Of a stretch of 64,000 nucleotides of DNA, positions 61,157 to 64,000 are shown one piece after another (the stretch's first letter is position 1; the number at the start of each line of letters is the position of its first letter). The notes under the pieces were generated by a model, which saw nothing but the letters and a program-made list of their open reading frames with translations, was not told the origin of the DNA and searched no databases. Both the position numbers and the translations under genes were made by a program. The DNA lies in NCBI RefSeq assembly GCF_965232925.1, contig NZ_CBDDRA010000020.1, forward strand, positions 49,374 to 113,373, read 5' to 3'. Source of the stretch: Tumidithrix helvetica (lineage in GTDB: Bacteria; Cyanobacteriota; Cyanobacteriia; Pseudanabaenales; Pseudanabaenaceae).

Positions 61157-61273
61157 GGTCGCCCGTTTTGTTCACCCAGTTGGGTGATGTTGGCAAGCCA
61201 TTCAAACCGATAATCTAATTACATTAAAGCCTTAAACTGACTGCGCCCAGAAACCCTTCTGGGCTTTTTTTTG
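61157..61273 (+). ncRNA. sRNA-like tandem unit 1 with intrinsic terminator
   Basis: First of three units repeated at an exact 182-base period. Starts GGTCGCCCG, has a CACCC/GGGTG hairpin, a conserved linker (ACCGATAATCTAATTACATT) and ends in a perfect terminator GCCCAGAA-ACCC-TTCTGGGC plus eight T. Begins 4 bases after the RlpA stop. Resembles the Yfr2-type family in layout (recall, not verified). Confidence 0.6.
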
Positions 61274-61338
61274 TTTTTGAAGCAATCGCGAATCATGAGT
61301 CGTTGGCAATATCCAAGCGATCGTTCGCGGAAAAAAAA

Positions 61339-61456
61339 GGTCGCCCGTTAAGTTCACCCAACTGGGTGATGTTGGCAAGTTATCCAAACCGATAATCTAA
61401 TTACATTAAAACCTTAAACTGACTGCGCCCAGAAACCCTTCTGGGCTCTTTTTTGC
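61339..61456 (+). ncRNA. sRNA-like tandem unit 2 with intrinsic terminator
   Basis: Same unit 182 bases on. Differences are few (GTTAAGTTCACCCAACTGGG in the hairpin) and the terminator stem is unchanged. The 64-base spacers between units are unrelated, so only the transcript-like part is conserved. Confidence 0.6.
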
Positions 61457-61520
61457 TTTTTGGGGACAGTCTCGAACGAGTAAACTTTATCGAAACCAAA
61501 GCGATCGACTAAGGTAGAAA

Positions 61521-61640
61521 GGTCACCCGTTTTGTTCACCCAGTTGGGTGATGTTGGCAAGCCATTCAAACCGATAATCTAATTACATTAAAGCCTTAAA
61601 CTGACTGCGCCCAGAAACCCTTCTGGGCTTTTTATTTTTT
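61521..61640 (+). ncRNA. sRNA-like tandem unit 3 with intrinsic terminator
   Basis: Third unit, again 182 bases on, with GGTCACCCG at the start and a terminator ending TTTTTATTTTTT. The pentapeptide gene at 61813 lies about 170 bases beyond. Confidence 0.6.
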
Positions 61641-61812
61641 AGAATATTTTAGAACAATTGCATCATAGGACACGGAGGATTGGCGTTTAGGTTTTGGCTT
61701 TTCGCTAGCAAGGGTTGGCAAAATACAATTACAGACTTTTTCTTGTTTCTGTATATACATAACCCTGAAATAATCACGCCAATCAAACCATCCAAATCGA
61801 GGAGTCACCTCT

Positions 61813-62850
61813 ATGGCAAACGCAGAACATCTGGCATTGCTAAAACAAGGCGTAGCTACATGGAATCGATGGAAGGCTACTCATCCTGAAATTGTGCCAG
61901 ATTTAAGTAGTGCTAACCTCAAACTTGGAAATCTCAGAGAAGCAGATCTGCGTGGGGTAAATCTGCGTTGGGCAAATCTAAGCTGTGCCAATTTGCTCGG
62001 TGCAAACTTGAGCAATGCCGATTTACGAAAGGCTAATTTGCGAGAAGTCGATCTATACCGTGCAAAGCTCATTGGTGCCGATCTCAGTGGTGCTTATCTC
62101 TGTCACACCTACCTCAGAGAAGCAAATTTCGATGGCGCTATCCTTAGTTCAGCCATGATGACAAATGCTGACTTAACTGAGGCACTGTTTAGTAATGCCG
62201 ATCTCAGTGGTGCAAACCTCAGTGGCAGCGATCTAATCGGCTCAAATCTCAACCATGCCACGCTCAGTGATGCTGAGCTACAAACTGCCAATCTCTCAAA
62301 AGCCAATCTCAGCTTTGCGAATCTTAGTGGTGCCAATCTCAGTGAAGCTAATTTAAGTAACACCAACCTGAGTAATGCCATTTTGAGCAGTACTAATCTG
62401 ACACAAGCGAATTTCAATAATGCTGACCTGAGCGATACCATTCTCAATCATGCTGTTTTGGTGGGAGCTGACTTGAGTGATGCTGTTTTAAGTAATGCTA
62501 ATCTCAGTCACGCTAACCTGACAGATGCGATTCTCAATCGTGCCACCCTCAGCAATGCCACCCTCAGTAATGCAAATATTACCAATGCCCAGATGTGCGA
62601 TGCCATTCTTAGCGATGCCCAGCTCGATCACGCCAACCTCACTGGCGCGAATCTTAATGGCGCTCAGTTGATTTCAGCTAGGTTAGAGGCAGCGTTTTTG
62701 ATCGGCACAAACTTGATCAAGGCAAATTTACGACTGGCGGTGCTTACAGGCGTTAGTTTTCGAGATGCCAATCTCAGTGGGGCAAGTTTGAGTGGGGCAA
62801 TTATGCGGGGAGCCGTGATGCCAGATGGCTCTGTGGTGGGTTACGAATAA
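61813..62850 (+). CDS. pentapeptide-repeat protein
   Basis: 345 residues. N-terminal about 30 residues (MANAEHLALLKQGVATWNRW) form a short helical head, then more than 55 A(D/N)LXX pentapeptides, e.g. LSNADLRKANLREVDLYRAK and LSGANLSGSDLIGSNLNHAT, a right-handed quadrilateral beta-helix. The end GAVMPDGSVVGYE recalls the DnaJ-fusion protein's end (GAIMPDGSVHA). GAGGAG precedes the ATG. Some such proteins mimic DNA; others are of unknown role. The upstream array of sRNA-like units may affect its expression. Confidence 0.92.
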   Translation: MANAEHLALLKQGVATWNRWKATHPEIVPDLSSANLKLGNLREADLRGVNLRWANLSCANLLGANLSNADLRKANLREVDLYRAKLIGADLSGAYLCHTYLREANFDGAILSSAMMTNADLTEALFSNADLSGANLSGSDLIGSNLNHATLSDAELQTANLSKANLSFANLSGANLSEANLSNTNLSNAILSSTNLTQANFNNADLSDTILNHAVLVGADLSDAVLSNANLSHANLTDAILNRATLSNATLSNANITNAQMCDAILSDAQLDHANLTGANLNGAQLISARLEAAFLIGTNLIKANLRLAVLTGVSFRDANLSGASLSGAIMRGAVMPDGSVVGYE

Positions 62851-62908
62851 CGGGGTCTGGGCGTTAGGATGCTGTTCTATCGATCGCTTGGGATTGCTAT
62901 AGCTCCAG

Positions 62909-63826
62909 ATGGAACTACCGATTGTCTATCATCCTGATTATGTTGTCCCTTTACCCGATGGGCATCGATTCCCCATGGTAAAGTTTCGTTTGTTGACAGA
63001 AATGCTTTTGGCAGAAGGGGTCGTGCAGTCTAAACAATTGCATCTGCCTGAATTACCACCAAGAGCATGGATCGAGTCGGTGCACGATCCGAGTTACGTG
63101 CAGGCCTATTGCGAGGGTAGCCTGGATCGCAAAGCATTACGACGCATTGGACTGCCTTGGAGTGAAGGGTTGGCACATCGTACTTGCATTGCTGTAGGGG
63201 GGACAATACTTACGGCTCAGTTGGCTTTGCAGTGTGGGTTAGCCTGTAACACAGCGGGAGGAACCCATCATGCCTTTCCCAACTATGGATCGGGTTTTTG
63301 CATTTTTAACGATCTGGCGATCGCCGCAAGGGTAATCCAGCAGCTAGGATTAGCTAAAAAAATTCTAATCGTCGATTTAGATGTGCATCAGGGGGATGGC
63401 ACGGCATTTATTTTTGCCGATTCTAAGCAAGTGTTTACCTTTTCAATGCACTGCCAGATTAATTTTCCGAGTACAAAACAAAAGAGCGATCTCGATGTTC
63501 CTCTGCCTGAAGGCATGGAGGATGATGCCTATCTACGCACCTTAGCGGACTATCTGCCCGATCTGCTCTCAGAGTTTAAGCCCGATCTGGTGCTTTACGA
63601 TGCAGGGGTTGACCCCCATGTCGGCGATCGCTTAGGGAAACTAGCGCTTACGGATACTGGGTTGTATCGGCGGGACATGAAGGTTTTGAGTACTTGCTTG
63701 GCGCAACGATACCCCGTAGCCTGTGTAATAGGTGGCGGCTATGCTGAAGATTTACGAGCCTTAGTCTATCGGCATTCTTTGCTACATCGAGCTGCCAGTG
63801 AGGTGTTTCGCCACTATCGGCTTTAA
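62909..63826 (+). CDS. histone deacetylase-family (AcuC/HDAC-like) hydrolase
   Basis: 305 residues. Metal-site residues: AGGTHHAFPNYGSGFCIFND (HH dyad and loop), IVDLDVHQGDGTAFIF (Asp, His), and DAGVDPHVGDRLGK with the Asp; IGGGYAED near the end carries the tyrosine-type active-site loop (GGGY). Bacterial members deacetylate polyamines, acetyl-CoA synthetase or unknown acetyl-lysine substrates. Cytoplasmic. It follows the pentapeptide gene by 58 bases. Full length. Confidence 0.9.
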   Translation: MELPIVYHPDYVVPLPDGHRFPMVKFRLLTEMLLAEGVVQSKQLHLPELPPRAWIESVHDPSYVQAYCEGSLDRKALRRIGLPWSEGLAHRTCIAVGGTILTAQLALQCGLACNTAGGTHHAFPNYGSGFCIFNDLAIAARVIQQLGLAKKILIVDLDVHQGDGTAFIFADSKQVFTFSMHCQINFPSTKQKSDLDVPLPEGMEDDAYLRTLADYLPDLLSEFKPDLVLYDAGVDPHVGDRLGKLALTDTGLYRRDMKVLSTCLAQRYPVACVIGGGYAEDLRALVYRHSLLHRAASEVFRHYRL

Positions 63827-64000
63827 TTCAGATTGACCACCAATTCTAGAGAATCAGAATCTTTTTAATCTTTAGTTTGGACTAATCGGCAGCAAGGCAA
63901 GAGCAACAGAAAGGCACGAGAAAATAGAGCAAGAAATTGCAAAGGCTAAGTCAAGCTCAAACATGAAAAGAGAATTAGAAGCTAAATGGCAATTGACACA
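63827..64000 (+). other. window end, possible start of a further gene
   Basis: A plus-strand frame reads KARATERHEKIEQEIAKAKS, then SNMKRELEAKWQLT to the window edge, with ATG at 63964. The charged helical look could be an N-terminus, but too little is present to call. Confidence 0.3.

Noticed and set aside
1..64000. CRISPR array or cas genes
   Set aside because: No regularly spaced short repeats with unique spacers, and no Cas proteins; tandem arrays at 15.7 and 61.2 kb have long units with terminators.

Overview
The window reads as a piece of a freshwater-type cyanobacterial chromosome. The HIP1 octamer GCGATCGC is abundant, and cyanobacterial marker genes are present: psb28 (photosystem II assembly), sqdB (sulfolipid), a carboxysome shell ccmK, a SasA-type clock kinase, a CrhR-like RNA helicase, an RRM-type Rbp protein, a type-2 NADH dehydrogenase and many pentapeptide-repeat and REC/PAS/GGDEF proteins. 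Gene content and base composition would fit a Pseudanabaena-like organism, but that genus guess is inference. One undetermined base (N) lies at 24328 and creates a false frameshift, so this is draft-quality sequence.

Layout. 1-9.7 kb: truncated NupC-type transporter, rpsT, a small cyanobacterial protein, a long-leader DEAD-box helicase, an MFS exporter, umuD-umuC behind a perfect palindrome, a fumarylacetoacetase-family enzyme and a peptide-type ABC binding lipoprotein. 10-18.5 kb: a complete PIN/Phd toxin-antitoxin pair, purA-rplY, a Crp/Fnr regulator, NDH-2, then a decayed accessory patch (165-bp tandem repeats with terminators, a frameshifted DUF5713-like gene, a second, frameshifted toxin-antitoxin pair, an antitoxin stub and a membrane-anchored unknown). 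18.8-33 kb: mostly housekeeping (EF-G-like GTPase, SGNH hydrolase, secG, ccmK, sasA, recJ, tRNA-Thr, moaB-psb28, M20 peptidase, MIF-like protein, a divergent DUF218 pair). 34-36.1 kb: a small AT-rich island with a nonsense-interrupted gene and a two-gene cassette (zinc-ribbon membrane protein plus a PD-(D/E)XK-like nuclease) that is the best candidate for an undescribed defence system.

36-53 kb: rbp, a CAP-domain protein, a TPR protein, sqdB, and then a signalling region: three REC proteins in a row (one a diguanylate cyclase), proA, a PAS-GGDEF-EAL protein, a fatty-acid-hydroxylase-like membrane protein, a STAS protein, an OmpR-type regulator and a 987-residue REC/PAS/GAF histidine kinase. 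The region ends with a lone OppC-type permease. 53.7-55 kb is a TnpB-only IS200/IS605-type element with both end hairpins. 55-64 kb holds DUF3455- and DUF2358-type proteins, a DnaJ-pentapeptide fusion, a metallo-beta-lactamase/beta-CASP protein, RlpA, three tandem 182-bp units each ending in a perfect intrinsic terminator (probable sRNA array), a pentapeptide-repeat protein and an HDAC-family protein.

Dispersed repeats: a 101-bp palindromic MITE-like element occurs at 5476, inverted at 10727, and degenerate at 56172. Short heptamer repeats lie near 12288 and 27541.
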